Shown here in pieces: positions 42,852 through 52,367 of a DNA stretch of 64,000 nucleotides (position 1 is the stretch's first letter; the number at the start of each line of letters is the position of its first letter). The notes beneath the pieces were generated by a model, which worked only from the letters and a program-made list of their open reading frames with translations, did no database searches and was not told the origin of the DNA. This DNA is from WHSW01 sp033856255 (GTDB taxonomy: Bacteria; Actinomycetota; Thermoleophilia; Solirubrobacterales; 70-9): positions 1 to 64,000 of the forward strand of contig JAWVFH010000060.1 of the NCBI GenBank assembly GCA_033856255.1. Direction: 5' to 3'. A program made the position numbers and the translations under genes.

Positions 42852-43796
42852 CTAGGCGGGGCGGCGCCTGAGCGCTGGCAGCACGCTCGCGACGAACAGC
42901 GCGGCGCCGATGACCAGCAGGATCAGCGGCCAGCCGAGCACCTTCCCGGCGGGGCTCGAGTCGTCGAGGTCGAGGCCGACGAAGAGGATGAACGCCGCCA
43001 AGCCGAAGGCGCCGACGTAGACCGGACCGCGGGTTTCCGAGACGGTCGCGCCGACGCCGAGCAGAGCCAGCGAGGCGAGCAGCAGCTCGAGATCCCAGAA
43101 CAGGGTCGGGCCGCCGCTCGGCCGCCCGGTTATGAGATCCGTGGGCTGGGCGAAGAAGCTCTGGTAGATGACGAAGGAGAGCGCGCCCGCGCCCACCGCG
43201 GCGATCCCGGCGACGGTGACGACGTCGCCACCGGCGCGCTCAACCGGACCGGCCATCGAGACCGCCGCCGCCAGGACGAGCAGGAGCGCCGCGACCGCGA
43301 GCAGCAGCCAGCGCACCGTCCCCACGTCGTTGAGGCCGTTGTCGAGGAGCTCGGCCCAGAGAGCGAGCCAGGCCACGATCACGGCGAGCCCGCCGAGCAG
43401 CGCGCCAACCCGCAACCGGGCGCCGAACAGGGCGATGAACGCCGCCGCGGCGGTGAGCAGGAAGATCCAAGCGACGTTGAGCGGCGCCCCGGTGTCGCCG
43501 CCCACCCACGCGACGAAGGCGAACAGGGTCGCCGGCGTGAGCAGGATCGCGAAGACGATGAACACCGTCTGCCACGGCAGCGTTCGGCCGCTGGCGCGGG
43601 CGCCGAGGTACCCGGTCCAGAAGAGGAACTTGGTCAGGACGGCGAAGATCAGGAAGACGACGAAGTCGCCCCACGGATCGGCGAACGAGGTGCGCCTGAA
43701 CAGGAGCACGAGCGTTCCGGTGGCGAGCAGCAGCCCACCGGCCGCGCGCATCCCGCCCCTGGAGTCCTGGCCGAGCACGGCACGAACCTTGTCCAC
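42852..43796 (-). CDS. Polytopic membrane protein of unknown function
   Basis: The 314-residue protein has about eight to nine hydrophobic helices, from GLLLATGTLVLLF near residue 20 to VLGWPLILLVIGAALFVASVL at the C-terminus. No transporter or enzyme motif is recognised. The GTG at 43796 has AGGAAGGAG six bases upstream. It may be transcribed after aspS, 61 bases upstream. Confidence 0.7.
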   Translation of the reverse strand: MDKVRAVLGQDSRGGMRAAGGLLLATGTLVLLFRRTSFADPWGDFVVFLIFAVLTKFLFWTGYLGARASGRTLPWQTVFIVFAILLTPATLFAFVAWVGGDTGAPLNVAWIFLLTAAAAFIALFGARLRVGALLGGLAVIVAWLALWAELLDNGLNDVGTVRWLLLAVAALLLVLAAAVSMAGPVERAGGDVVTVAGIAAVGAGALSFVIYQSFFAQPTDLITGRPSGGPTLFWDLELLLASLALLGVGATVSETRGPVYVGAFGLAAFILFVGLDLDDSSPAGKVLGWPLILLVIGAALFVASVLPALRRRPA

Positions 43797-43857
43797 GATC
43801 GCTCCTTCCTCCGACGATCTGCCACAGGAAGGTAATCCGGGCGGCGGACGCCGCCGC

Positions 43858-45657
43858 TCAGCCGGGGCGCTTGGCCCGCAGCGAGAGGCCGAGGTCGCGC
43901 AGCTGCACGTCGTCGACCGGGGTCGGCGCGCCGGTCAGCGGGTCGGCTCCCGAGGCCGCCTTCGGGAAGGCGATCACGTCGCGGATCGAGTCCGCGTGCT
44001 GGAGGCGCTGGACCCAGCGGTCGAGTCCGTAGGCGATCCCGCCGTGCGGCGGCGCGCCGTACTTCAGCGCCTCGAGCAGGAAGCCGAACCGCTCGTTGGC
44101 CTCCTCGGCCCCGATCCCGATCGCCTCCAGGGCCCGCTGCTGGAGCTCGGGGTCCGAGATCCTGATCGAGCCGCCGCCGAGCTCCTGGCCGTTCCAGACC
44201 ACGTCGTAGGCGAGCGCTCGCGCCGCGCCCGGGTCGTCGAGGTCGAGCTCGCCGGCCGGCGCGGTGAACGGATGGTGGAGCGCATCCCAGCGCCCCTCCC
44301 CCTCGTTCCACCCGAACATCGGCCACTCAGTGATCCAGCAGAGCTCCTCCGCGTCGGCGTCGATCAGCTCGAAGCGCTCGCCGAGGTCGAGGCGCAGCTG
44401 GGCGAGCACCGCGTTGGCGACGTCGGGCTTGTCGGCGACGACGAGCAGCAGGTCGCCCTCCGCGGCCGCGAGGCGCTCGTTGAGCGCCGACAGCTCCGGC
44501 TCGGAGAGGAACTTCGCCGTCGGCGAGCGCCAGCCGGCACCCTCGCGAAACGCCCACACCAGGCCCTTGGCGCCGAGCTCCTGGGCGCGCTCGATCAGGC
44601 CGTCGAGGACCGAGCGGGGCACGTCGCGGGCGCCGGCGTTGAGGCCCTTGACGATCCCGCCGGCCTCGATCGCGCCGCGAAAGACCTTGAACTCGGTCCC
44701 TGCGAGCAGGTCGGTGAGCTCGGTGAGCTCGAGCCCGAAGCGCAGGTCGGGACGGTCGGTGCCGAAGCGGGCGATCGCCTCGTCGTAGGGGATCCGGCGC
44801 AGGGGCAGCTCCAGGGCCGGGCCGTCGACGGCCGCGAACACCGCCGCCAGCAGGCGCTCGTTGACCTCGAGCACGTCCTCGACGCCCACGAACGACATCT
44901 CGATGTCGAGCTGGGTGAAGTCGGGCTGGCGGTCGGCGCGCTGGTCCTCGTCGCGAAAGCAACGCACGATCTGGAAGTAGCGCTCGAAGCCGGCGACCAT
45001 CAGCAGCTGCTTGAACAGCTGCGGCGACTGCGGCAGCGCATAGAAGGCCCCCGGCTCGCGGCGCCAGGGGACGAGGAAGTCGCGGGCGCCCTCCGGGGTC
45101 GAGCGCGAGAGCATCGGCGTCTCGATCTCCAGGAAGCCCTCGCCGCCGAGGAAGGCGCGGATCGCGGCCGCCACCCGGTGGCGCTTGACGATCGCCGCCG
45201 CCATGCGCTCCCGCCGCAGGTCGAGGTAGCGGTGGCGCAGCCGCGCCTCCTCGCCGACCTCGCCCGAGAAGCCCTCGATCTCGAACGGCGGCGTCTGCGC
45301 GTCGGCGAGCATGTCCGCGGCGCTGACCTGGAGCTCGAACTCGCCGGTCGGCAGCTCGGGGTTGATGGTCTCCGGATCGCGGCGGACGACGGTCCCGGCG
45401 ACGCTGATCACGTCCTCGGCGCGCAGCCGGTGGGCGAGCTCGAAGGCCTCGCCGGAGCGCTCGGGGTGAAAGACGAGCTGGACGAGCCCGGTGCGATCGC
45501 GCAGGTCGATGAACACGAGGCCGCCGTGGTCGCGGCGCCGGTGGACCCAGCCGGCGAGCCGCGCCTCGCCGTCGACGCGATCGCCGAGCACCTGGCCGCA
45601 CCAGGTGTCGCGGTACTCGTTCGCCCGCAGGGCGGGGAAGTCGGGCAGCTCGCTCAC
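43858..45657 (-). CDS. aspS: Aspartyl-tRNA synthetase
   Basis: The 599-residue bacterial-type class IIb enzyme has an OB-fold anticodon domain (GWVHRRRDHGGLVFIDLRDR), the catalytic core with FLEIETPMLSRSTPEGARDF, the flipping-loop QSPQLFKQLLM, motif 2 CFRDEDQRADRQPDFTQLDIE, the GAD insertion and motif 3 GIAYGLDRWV. Whether it also charges tRNA-Asn cannot be decided here. Its GTG overlaps the hisS stop. Confidence 0.96.
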   Translation of the reverse strand: MSELPDFPALRANEYRDTWCGQVLGDRVDGEARLAGWVHRRRDHGGLVFIDLRDRTGLVQLVFHPERSGEAFELAHRLRAEDVISVAGTVVRRDPETINPELPTGEFELQVSAADMLADAQTPPFEIEGFSGEVGEEARLRHRYLDLRRERMAAAIVKRHRVAAAIRAFLGGEGFLEIETPMLSRSTPEGARDFLVPWRREPGAFYALPQSPQLFKQLLMVAGFERYFQIVRCFRDEDQRADRQPDFTQLDIEMSFVGVEDVLEVNERLLAAVFAAVDGPALELPLRRIPYDEAIARFGTDRPDLRFGLELTELTDLLAGTEFKVFRGAIEAGGIVKGLNAGARDVPRSVLDGLIERAQELGAKGLVWAFREGAGWRSPTAKFLSEPELSALNERLAAAEGDLLLVVADKPDVANAVLAQLRLDLGERFELIDADAEELCWITEWPMFGWNEGEGRWDALHHPFTAPAGELDLDDPGAARALAYDVVWNGQELGGGSIRISDPELQQRALEAIGIGAEEANERFGFLLEALKYGAPPHGGIAYGLDRWVQRLQHADSIRDVIAFPKAASGADPLTGAPTPVDDVQLRDLGLSLRAKRPG

Positions 45658-46889
45658 GATTTGAGCACCTCGACGGCCCGGGCGAGGTCGAGCGCCTGCT
45701 GCTCGCCGCTCGACATGTCGCGGACCTCCGCCCCACCCTCGTCGTCGATGATCACCGCCCGGCGGGCGCCGATCCGGTCGGCCTGCTTCATCTGCCCCTT
45801 CAGCGAGCGGCCGGCGAGGTCGAGCTCCGCGTGCAGGCCGGCGCCGCGCAGCTCGCGGACGAGGGCGAAGGCGCGCTCCGAGTGGGCGGCCGGCGCGGTG
45901 ACGAAGACGTCCGCGGACGGCTCCGCGGGCGGGCTCTCGAGGGCCAGCAGGATGCGCTCGATCCCAGCCGCCCAGCCGCAGCCCGCGGCCGCCGGGCCGC
46001 CGAGCGCCTCGACGAGGCCGTCGTAGCGACCGCCACCGCCGAGGGTGGCGGCCTGGGCGTCGAGAGACTCGGACTCGAACTCGAACACGGTGCGGGTGTA
46101 GTAGTCGAGGCCGCGGACGAGCGTCCCGTCGAGCTCGTAGGGGACGCCGGCGTGGTCGAGCAGCCGGCGCACCTCGCCGAAGTGCTCGGCGTCGGCTTCG
46201 TCGAGCCGGTCGACGAGCTGCGGCGCGGCCGCCATCACAGCCCTCGTTCCCTCGTCCTTGGAGTCGAAGGCGCGCAGCGGGTTCTCCTCGATGCGCTCGC
46301 GGACGTCGGGCGCCAGCTCGGCCTCGTGGGCGCGCAGGTAGGCGATCAGCTCCTCACGGTGGGCCGCCCGCGAGTCCGGTGAGCCCAGGCTCGAGAGCCT
46401 CAGCGTCAGCCCGGGCACGCCGAGCTCGCGAAACAGATCGCCGAGCAGCAGGATCAGCTCGACGTCGGCGAGCGGCGAGTCGGTGCCGATCACCTCGGCA
46501 CCGATCTGGTTGAACTGGCGATAGCGCCCCGCCTGCGGGCGCTCGTGGCGAAAGTACGGCCCCCAATGCCAGAGCTTCACCGGCTGCGGCAGCTTGTGCA
46601 TGCCGTGCTCGACGTAGGCGCGGACGATCGCCGCCGTGCCCTCGGGACGGAGGGTGAGCGAGCGATCGCCTTGGTCGGTGAACGTGAACATCTCCTTCTG
46701 GACCACGTCCGTGCTCGCGCCCACGCCGCGGGAGAAGAGCTCGGTGTCCTCGAAGATCGGCGTCTCGATCCGCCCGTAGCCGGCGCGGCCGAAGAGCTCG
46801 ACGCAGGCCAGGTGCACGCGGCGGCGGGCGTCCTGCTCGGCGGGCAGGATGTCGGAGGTCCCCCGGGGGGCCTGGAAGCGCGCGCTCAC
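45654..46889 (-). CDS. hisS: Histidyl-tRNA synthetase
   Basis: The 411-residue class II enzyme has motif 1 near GRIETPIFEDTELFSRG, motif 2 RHERPQAGRYRQFNQIGAE, the HisRS signature RGLDYYTRTVFEF, GGGGRYDGL and the C-terminal anticodon-binding domain. It forms a GTGA-coupled hisS-aspS pair, a common arrangement. The start is GTG at 46889. Confidence 0.96.
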   Translation of the reverse strand: MSARFQAPRGTSDILPAEQDARRRVHLACVELFGRAGYGRIETPIFEDTELFSRGVGASTDVVQKEMFTFTDQGDRSLTLRPEGTAAIVRAYVEHGMHKLPQPVKLWHWGPYFRHERPQAGRYRQFNQIGAEVIGTDSPLADVELILLLGDLFRELGVPGLTLRLSSLGSPDSRAAHREELIAYLRAHEAELAPDVRERIEENPLRAFDSKDEGTRAVMAAAPQLVDRLDEADAEHFGEVRRLLDHAGVPYELDGTLVRGLDYYTRTVFEFESESLDAQAATLGGGGRYDGLVEALGGPAAAGCGWAAGIERILLALESPPAEPSADVFVTAPAAHSERAFALVRELRGAGLHAELDLAGRSLKGQMKQADRIGARRAVIIDDEGGAEVRDMSSGEQQALDLARAVEVLKS

Positions 46890-46898
46890 AGCCGCAAC

Positions 46899-47537
46899 CT
46901 AACGGGCGAGCTCGGCGAGGAACGGGTTGGTGGCGCGCTCGGCGCCGAGCGTCGTGATCCCCATGTGCCCGGGATAGACGACCGTCTCCTCCGGAAAGCC
47001 GTCGACGAGCGTGCCGATGCTCTTCAGCAGGGTCGGCCAGTCGCCTCCCGGCAGGTCGACGCGGCCGACCGAGCCCTGAAAGAGGACGTCCCCGGAAAAC
47101 AGCGCCGCCTCGTCGCGGATCGCGTACGTGACGTGCCCGGGGCTGTGCCCGGGCGTGAACAGGACCTCGATCTCCATCCCGGCGAGCTCGAGCTTCTCGC
47201 CGCCGGCGACCGTCTCGTCGGCGTCGTAGCTCTCATACGGCCCGAACCCCGGCCAGGGGACGTAGGACATGATGTCGGCGAGCACCGGGACCTCGATCTC
47301 CGGGCAGTAGACGGGTGCCCCGGTCGCCCGCGCCACCGGCGCGACGGCGCCGATGTGGTCGAAGTGCGTGTGGGTGACGAGGATCGCGTCGATCCCGAGC
47401 CCGAGCTCGTCGACGACGTGGAGGATCCGATCGGCCTCCTCGCCGGGGTCGACGATCAGGCCGCGATCGGCGCCCTGGCGACGAATCACGAAGCAGTTCT
47501 CGGCCACCTGGCCGACGGTGAGCATGCGGACGTCCAT
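46899..47537 (-). CDS. Metallo-beta-lactamase-fold hydrolase (glyoxalase II-like)
   Basis: The 212-residue protein has the full metal-binding set: THTHFDHIG, a His in TPGHSPGH, an Asp in FSGDVLF and a last His in VYPGHMG. It resembles YcbL/GloB-type hydrolases that often lie before hisS. The substrate is probably a thioester, which is not proven. It lies nine bases upstream of hisS. Confidence 0.88.
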   Translation of the reverse strand: MDVRMLTVGQVAENCFVIRRQGADRGLIVDPGEEADRILHVVDELGLGIDAILVTHTHFDHIGAVAPVARATGAPVYCPEIEVPVLADIMSYVPWPGFGPYESYDADETVAGGEKLELAGMEIEVLFTPGHSPGHVTYAIRDEAALFSGDVLFQGSVGRVDLPGGDWPTLLKSIGTLVDGFPEETVVYPGHMGITTLGAERATNPFLAELAR

Positions 47538-47542
47538 GGCCT

Positions 47543-47935
47543 CTACCGCTGCTGCTTCTTCGCCGCCCGCTCCGCCATCAGCTGGCGCAGCCGCCGCTGG
47601 TACATGAAGCGGTCGATGTAGTAGCCCATCGGCACGTACATCCCAAGCATCACGACCGAGAGCGCCAGAGCCGAGCCGACCGGGCGCTTGAAGAGCAGGA
47701 AGAAGAGCAGGAAGAAGATCGCGGCGCCGAACAGGCCGCGCTTGAAGGCGCCGCCCCAGGTCGGCGGGACGTCGCGACGATCGACCACGCGACCCTTCGC
47801 CGGCTGGCGCTTCTTGCGGGCCCGGGCCTTGGCCTCCTCGCGGGTCCGGGGGCGCCCGCGCGGGCCCCGGTCGTCGATCCGGCCCGTCTGGGTGCCGCGA
47901 TGCTTGCGGCGGCGCTTCTTCCTCGTCTGAGCCAT
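47543..47935 (-). CDS. Basic membrane protein of unknown function
   Basis: The N-terminal 55 residues are strongly basic (RKKRRRKHRG, ARARKKRQPAKGR), which could bind nucleic acid or membrane phospholipid. Two membrane helices follow (LFGAAIFFLLFFLLF and ALALSVVMLGMYVPMGYYI), then a basic tail. It overlaps no neighbour, and lies six bases upstream of the hydrolase gene. The ATG at 47935 is reliable. Confidence 0.7.
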   Translation of the reverse strand: MAQTRKKRRRKHRGTQTGRIDDRGPRGRPRTREEAKARARKKRQPAKGRVVDRRDVPPTWGGAFKRGLFGAAIFFLLFFLLFKRPVGSALALSVVMLGMYVPMGYYIDRFMYQRRLRQLMAERAAKKQQR

Positions 47936-47947
47936 CGGGCGAAGAGG

Positions 47948-48814
47948 CTAACCGAGCCGCCGCTCGAGCACCTGCAGATCCGGGTCGAAGCCGCGCAGGG
48001 GAACGTCGCCGGGCAGCTCGCGCAGCGACGCCTCCGGAACCAGGCCGACCACCTCGCCGGCGACGGGCCGGACCCCGCGTTCCGCGCCGAGCACCCGGAT
48101 CCGCTCGATCACCTCGGCCAGCGAGACGGTGAGCGGGTCGTGGACGTTGGTCGAGATCTGGGCCCGCTCGCCGAGGTCGATCGCGATCGCCCGCACGCCC
48201 TCGATCCCGCCGCCGGACTCCCGCAGGCTCGCCGCGATCTCGCGCGCGGTCTCCAGGTCGTCGCTGTCGAGCTCGACGTTGAAGGCCGCGAGCGGCGGGC
48301 GCGCCGTCACCAGCACCGCCCCGGCCGTCGGATGGGGCTGGGCCGGGCCGAGGTCCGGCTCCAGCTCACCGGCGGCCATCCGTGCTTTCAGAGCCGTGAT
48401 CCCGCCGGCTCGGAAGAAGGCGCGCTCGCGCCGCTCCGGAGCGGTGGCGAGCTCGCCGTAGAGGAAGACCGGCAGGCCGAGGTCGGTGAGCGCCGGCGCC
48501 AGGGCGAGGGCCAGCTCGCGGGCGGCGGGGCGCTCCTCCGCCGCGAGCCAGACCAGCGGGCAGACGTCGAGCGCCCCGATGCAGGGGTGCGCGCCGGTGT
48601 GGGCGTCGATGTCGATCCGCTCGACGCAGGCCCGCGCGCCATCGACGAGCCCCTCGAAGAGCTCGCGACGCGAACCCGCGAGGGTGAGCACGGTGCGGTT
48701 GTGGACCTCGTCGGTGTGGCGGTCGAGCAGCCGGGCGCGGGCGAAGGCCGTGGCGATCGCGCTGATCGCATCGGCGTCGCGGCCTTCCGAGAAGTTCGGG
48801 ACGGCGAGCGCCAT
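47948..48814 (-). CDS. Formiminotransferase-like protein (glutamate formimidoyltransferase N-domain family)
   Basis: The 288-residue protein matches the FTCD formiminotransferase module: PNFSEGRD at the start, DEVHNRTVLTLAG, the substrate block DAHTGAHPCIGALDVCPLV, FLYGELA and a C-terminal VSLAEVIERI helix. It lacks the cyclodeaminase half. The classic enzyme transfers a formimino group from N-formiminoglutamate to tetrahydrofolate in histidine breakdown. No other hut gene is here, so the substrate is not certain. Confidence 0.85.
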   Translation of the reverse strand: MALAVPNFSEGRDADAISAIATAFARARLLDRHTDEVHNRTVLTLAGSRRELFEGLVDGARACVERIDIDAHTGAHPCIGALDVCPLVWLAAEERPAARELALALAPALTDLGLPVFLYGELATAPERRERAFFRAGGITALKARMAAGELEPDLGPAQPHPTAGAVLVTARPPLAAFNVELDSDDLETAREIAASLRESGGGIEGVRAIAIDLGERAQISTNVHDPLTVSLAEVIERIRVLGAERGVRPVAGEVVGLVPEASLRELPGDVPLRGFDPDLQVLERRLG

Positions 48815-48821
48815 CGCCCTC

Positions 48822-49781
48822 TCAGTCGCCGACCAGCAGCTCGCCCGCGCGCACCAGCGGCTCGCCGTCGACGGTGACGTCGGGTTTCAGGACCACGCAG
48901 TCGAGATGTACGGGGACCTGGACGGTGCCGCCAATTGCTGCCGAGGCGCCGAAGGCGACGTGGCAGGTGCCGAGGATCTTCTCGTCCTCGAGCAGCTCGC
49001 CGGTCAGCTGGGCCTTCTCGTTCGTGCCGATGCCCAGCTCGGCCACGTTCGTCCCCTGCGCCCCGCCGCCGGCCCGCAGCAGCTCCAGCAGGCGCTCGCC
49101 GTCCGGGCCCTGGGCGGCGACCAGATGCCCGCCCTCGACCGTGAGCTCGACCGGCTCGGCGACGCGCCCGATCGAGGCGATCGTCCCGTCGACGACCAGC
49201 CGCCCCTCGGCGGTGCCCTCGATCGGGGCGATGAATCCCTCGCCGCAGGGCAGGTTGCCGAAGGCGCCGGGGCCGCTGAGGTCGCCGGCGTCGGCGATCG
49301 CCTCGCGGTCGCCCAGGCCGAGGGTCAGGTCGGATCCGTTGGCGCAGGTGATCCGCGCCTCGGACCCCGCGGTGAGCAGGGCGGCGATCGCCTCCCCCCG
49401 GCGGCGCAGGGCCTCCATGTCGGCCGACATCACGCGCGCGAGCATCTCCTCGGTGACCCCGGGCAGCGTCGCGATCCGCACGCCGGCGTCGGTCGCCGCC
49501 TTGCGCGCCGCCGTGTGCGACAGCGATTGCACGGTCGGGCAGAGGACGACGTCGGCGGCCGCCATCGCGGCGGCGACCGCGCGCGGCGGCTCGGTCCCGT
49601 TCTCCGCCCGCTCGGCGATCAGCGCCAGGACGCCGTCGGCGCCGCGGCGCCCGGCCTCGCCGCGAAAGCGCTCGGCGAGACCGATCGTCGCCGGGTTGGC
49701 GACCACCAGCACCTCCTCGCCCTCGCGCACCCCCAGGCAGTCCGCCACGACCGCGGTCACCGCTCGCTCGAGATCGCCCAC
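48822..49781 (-). CDS. M29-like aminopeptidase family protein
   Basis: The 319-residue protein resembles the thermophilic aminopeptidase/M29-like family. Visible are an N-terminal Rossmann-like domain (GEEVLVVANPATIGLAERF), and a C-terminal half with AFGNLPCGEGFIAP, NVAELGIGTNEKAQLTG and a HVAFGASAAIGGTVQVPVHL block with His and Glu ligand candidates. Metal binding is likely. It lies eight bases upstream of the formiminotransferase gene and is divergent from the next hydrolase. Confidence 0.75.
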   Translation of the reverse strand: MGDLERAVTAVVADCLGVREGEEVLVVANPATIGLAERFRGEAGRRGADGVLALIAERAENGTEPPRAVAAAMAAADVVLCPTVQSLSHTAARKAATDAGVRIATLPGVTEEMLARVMSADMEALRRRGEAIAALLTAGSEARITCANGSDLTLGLGDREAIADAGDLSGPGAFGNLPCGEGFIAPIEGTAEGRLVVDGTIASIGRVAEPVELTVEGGHLVAAQGPDGERLLELLRAGGGAQGTNVAELGIGTNEKAQLTGELLEDEKILGTCHVAFGASAAIGGTVQVPVHLDCVVLKPDVTVDGEPLVRAGELLVGD

Positions 49782-49813
49782 GCGCTCAACCTATCGCGGG
49801 TACGGTTGAGGCG

Positions 49814-50497
49814 ATGGAGAGCGTCACGGACGGCGTCTGGCGGATCACCAAGGGGTTCCCGTTGAGCGTCAACGCGTACCTGGTCGCGGACGGCGACGGG
49901 GTCGCCGTCTTCGACGCCGGGATCGAGTCGATGGGCGACGCGATCCGCGAGGCCGCCGAGCCGCTCGGGGGGCCGACGCGGACGATCCTCGGCAACGCCC
50001 ACGCCGACCATCGGGGCGGCGCGAAGCGTATCGGGGCCCCGGTCTTCTGCCACGCCGACGAACGCGACGATGTCGAGGGCGACGGCGGCGCCCACTACTT
50101 CGACTACTCGAAGCTCGGCTTTCCGACCAGGCTCCTGACCCCGCGGATGATGCGGGCCTGGGACTCGGGCCCGCTGGAGGTGACCGGGACGCTCGCGGAG
50201 GGTGACGCGGTGGGCGAGTTCACCGTCGTCCACCTGCCGGGCCACGGCCCCGGCTGCATCGCCCTCTTCCGGGCCCGCGACCGGGTTGCGATCACCAACG
50301 ACTGCTTCGCCCTCTTCGACCCGGCGCTGCCGCGGCCCGGCAAGCCCCGGGTCCCCCACCCCGCCTTCAACTGGTCGACCGAGCGCGCCCGCGAGTCGAT
50401 CGGCAAGCTCGCCGAGCTCGATCCCGCGATCTGTTTTCCGGGGCACTACGGGCCGCTGACCGGCGACGTGCGCGCCCAGCTCGAGGCCGTCAGCTGA
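49814..50497 (+). CDS. Metallo-beta-lactamase-fold protein with altered first histidine
   Basis: The 227-residue protein has an MBL-fold start (NAYLVADGDGVAVFDAG) and the core motif GNAHADHRGG, where the usual first His of HxHxDH is Asn. Later ligands look intact: His in LPGHGPGC, Asp in ITNDCFALFD and His in CFPGHYG. One metal site may be altered, so activity is uncertain. Family relatives include thiolesterases and lactonases. It precedes a DUF1684 gene. Confidence 0.82.
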   Translation: MESVTDGVWRITKGFPLSVNAYLVADGDGVAVFDAGIESMGDAIREAAEPLGGPTRTILGNAHADHRGGAKRIGAPVFCHADERDDVEGDGGAHYFDYSKLGFPTRLLTPRMMRAWDSGPLEVTGTLAEGDAVGEFTVVHLPGHGPGCIALFRARDRVAITNDCFALFDPALPRPGKPRVPHPAFNWSTERARESIGKLAELDPAICFPGHYGPLTGDVRAQLEAVS

Positions 50498-50547
50498 GCG
50501 CCGGCGGGCCTACAGCGACGCTCGAGCTCGCCGACTTCCGCCGGCGC

Positions 50548-51138
50548 GTGGCCGACCTCCACCTCAGCGTCGCCGGCGAGGGCGCCGAGGCCGTCGCCGA
50601 GTTTCGCCGCCGCCGCGACGAGCTCTTTCGCGACCACCCCGCGTCCGCGCTCAGCGCCGAGCAGAAGCGCGGCTTTCGCGGCCTCGACTACTTCGACTTC
50701 GATCCGGCCGCCCGGGTCGAGTGCGAGCTGCGACCCGACGCGCGCGGCGACGAGCTGAAGATCAACTCCGGAGGCGAGGACGGCGTGATCCGCTACCGGC
50801 GCGTCGGCCGCCTGCCGACGCCGTGGGGCGACCTGACCTTGTTCTGGACCGAGGGATACGGCGGCGGGCTCTTCCTCCCCTTCCGCGACGCGACCGCGCC
50901 AGCCGAGACGTACGGGGCCGGGCGCTACCTCACCGACACGATCAAGGGCACCTTCTCGGGCGGGCTCGAGTTCGGGCTCGAAGGAGCGGGACCGCCGACG
51001 CTGACGCTGGACTTCAACTACGCCTACAACCCGTCCTGCGCCTACAACTCGCGCTGGGCCTGCCCGCTGGCGCCGCCGGAGAACCGGCTCACGGAGGCGA
51101 TCCGCGCCGGCGAGCGCAAGTTCGTCGACGCGACATGA
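50548..51138 (+). CDS. DUF1684 family protein
   Basis: The 196-residue protein matches DUF1684. It has the FRRRRDELFRDHPASALS block, RGLDYFDFDP, the central DLTLFWTEGYGGGLFLPFRD, and the tail DFNYAYNPSCAYNSRWACPL followed by PENRL. The two cysteines of the tail are typical. Function is unknown. Family homology (LELADFRRRVADLH) begins before the GTG at 50548, so the true start may be upstream near the previous stop, perhaps CTG. Confidence 0.82.
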   Translation: MADLHLSVAGEGAEAVAEFRRRRDELFRDHPASALSAEQKRGFRGLDYFDFDPAARVECELRPDARGDELKINSGGEDGVIRYRRVGRLPTPWGDLTLFWTEGYGGGLFLPFRDATAPAETYGAGRYLTDTIKGTFSGGLEFGLEGAGPPTLTLDFNYAYNPSCAYNSRWACPLAPPENRLTEAIRAGERKFVDAT

Positions 51139-51165
51139 GACGCGGCCCGGGTCGCCGCGGTCGAC

Positions 51166-52230
51166 TCAGCGCGAGCCGGTGGGGGTCGGCGCCGGCGCGT
51201 CCTCGGGTCGCGAGACGAGCGAGCTGACGACCTCCGCGCTGCAGATGACCGTGCGATCGCGCCCCAGCGCCTTCGCCGCGTAAAGCGACTCGTCGGCCGA
51301 GCGCAGCAGGCGCCCGACGGACTCGCCGTCGCGCGGGTAGGTGGCAATACCGAAGCTGATCGTCAGGCCCGGGTAGCGATCGGCGAGCGCCTCGTGGACG
51401 CGGTGGCGGAGCCGCTCGGCGGTGGCGTAGGCGCCCTCGGCGTGGGCGTCCGGGATCAGGATCGCGAACTCCTCGCCGCCCACCCGGGCGACCGCGTCGG
51501 TGCGCCGCGCGTGGCTGCGCAGCAGATCGCCGACCTCGACCAGGACGTCGTCTCCGACCTGGTGGCCGAAACGGTCGTTGACGTGCTTGAAGTGGTCGAG
51601 ATCGCCGCTGACGAGGCTGAGCTCGCTGCCGGAGCGCCGCGCACGCTCGAGCTCGAGCTCGAGCTGGGCGCCGAAGCCGCGGCGGTTGAGCAGCTCGGTC
51701 AGCGGATCCGTGTCCGCGGCCTCGGCGAGGCGAGCGACCAGCGCCGCGACTCGCTCGCGGGTGACCACGAGCAGCGCCGCGGCGACCCCGAGCGACCCGA
51801 CGGTGAGGATCCAGGCCTGGACCATCCCGGGCGCCGCGGGCTTGGCCACGAGCGCGATCGCGTAGGCGACGGCGACGACCGCGAGCTGCACAGCGACCCG
51901 GCGGCGACCGAAGAAGTAGGCGGTGCCGAGGATCACCCAGAGGTAGTAGACCGCGCCGGTCGCGGTGGTCGAGCCGGAGAAGTAGATCGAGAAGCTGATC
52001 AGCGCCGTCGCGTAGCCGGCGACCAGGTCCAGGCCCCAGTCCGGGAAGCGATTTCGGAAGGGGAAGGTCACCACCGCGCCCAGGTACGCGGCGCCGACGA
52101 CCGCGAGCAGGCCGGCGTCATTGGCGTCCGGGGCGTGCGGGAGCGCCAGGCCCAGCAGGGCGAAGGTCGGCCCGATCACGAACAAGGCGGCGATCAACCC
52201 GCCGAGGCTGGCGCGGTCGTTCGCGGCCAC
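51166..52230 (-). CDS. Membrane-bound GGDEF diguanylate cyclase
   Basis: The protein has an N-terminal set of about six membrane helices (VVGAAYLGAVVTFPF, TATGAVYYLWVILGTAYFFG and others) and a GGDEF domain with DPLTELLNRRGF, the metal-binding SGDLDHFKHVNDRFGHQVGD and active-site loop VGGEEF. GGEEF is a competent form. It would make c-di-GMP at the membrane. No RxxD inhibitory site is clear. The GTG at 52230 is just before the first helix; a GTG at 52341 would add 37 residues of doubtful coding. Its product may be the ligand sensed by the pilA riboswitch. Confidence 0.85.
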   Translation of the reverse strand: MAANDRASLGGLIAALFVIGPTFALLGLALPHAPDANDAGLLAVVGAAYLGAVVTFPFRNRFPDWGLDLVAGYATALISFSIYFSGSTTATGAVYYLWVILGTAYFFGRRRVAVQLAVVAVAYAIALVAKPAAPGMVQAWILTVGSLGVAAALLVVTRERVAALVARLAEAADTDPLTELLNRRGFGAQLELELERARRSGSELSLVSGDLDHFKHVNDRFGHQVGDDVLVEVGDLLRSHARRTDAVARVGGEEFAILIPDAHAEGAYATAERLRHRVHEALADRYPGLTISFGIATYPRDGESVGRLLRSADESLYAAKALGRDRTVICSAEVVSSLVSRPEDAPAPTPTGSR

Positions 52231-52367
52231 GGAATCTGATTCCGGCGTGGCTTGCCTGGATTTCTCGCCCACCAACCACGCATCGGCAGCGACGATCAGG
52301 CACTTGAGATACGCACGGCCGGTGGGCGTGTGACCCCCCACACCCGCCGCTACGATTCGCCCGCCCC

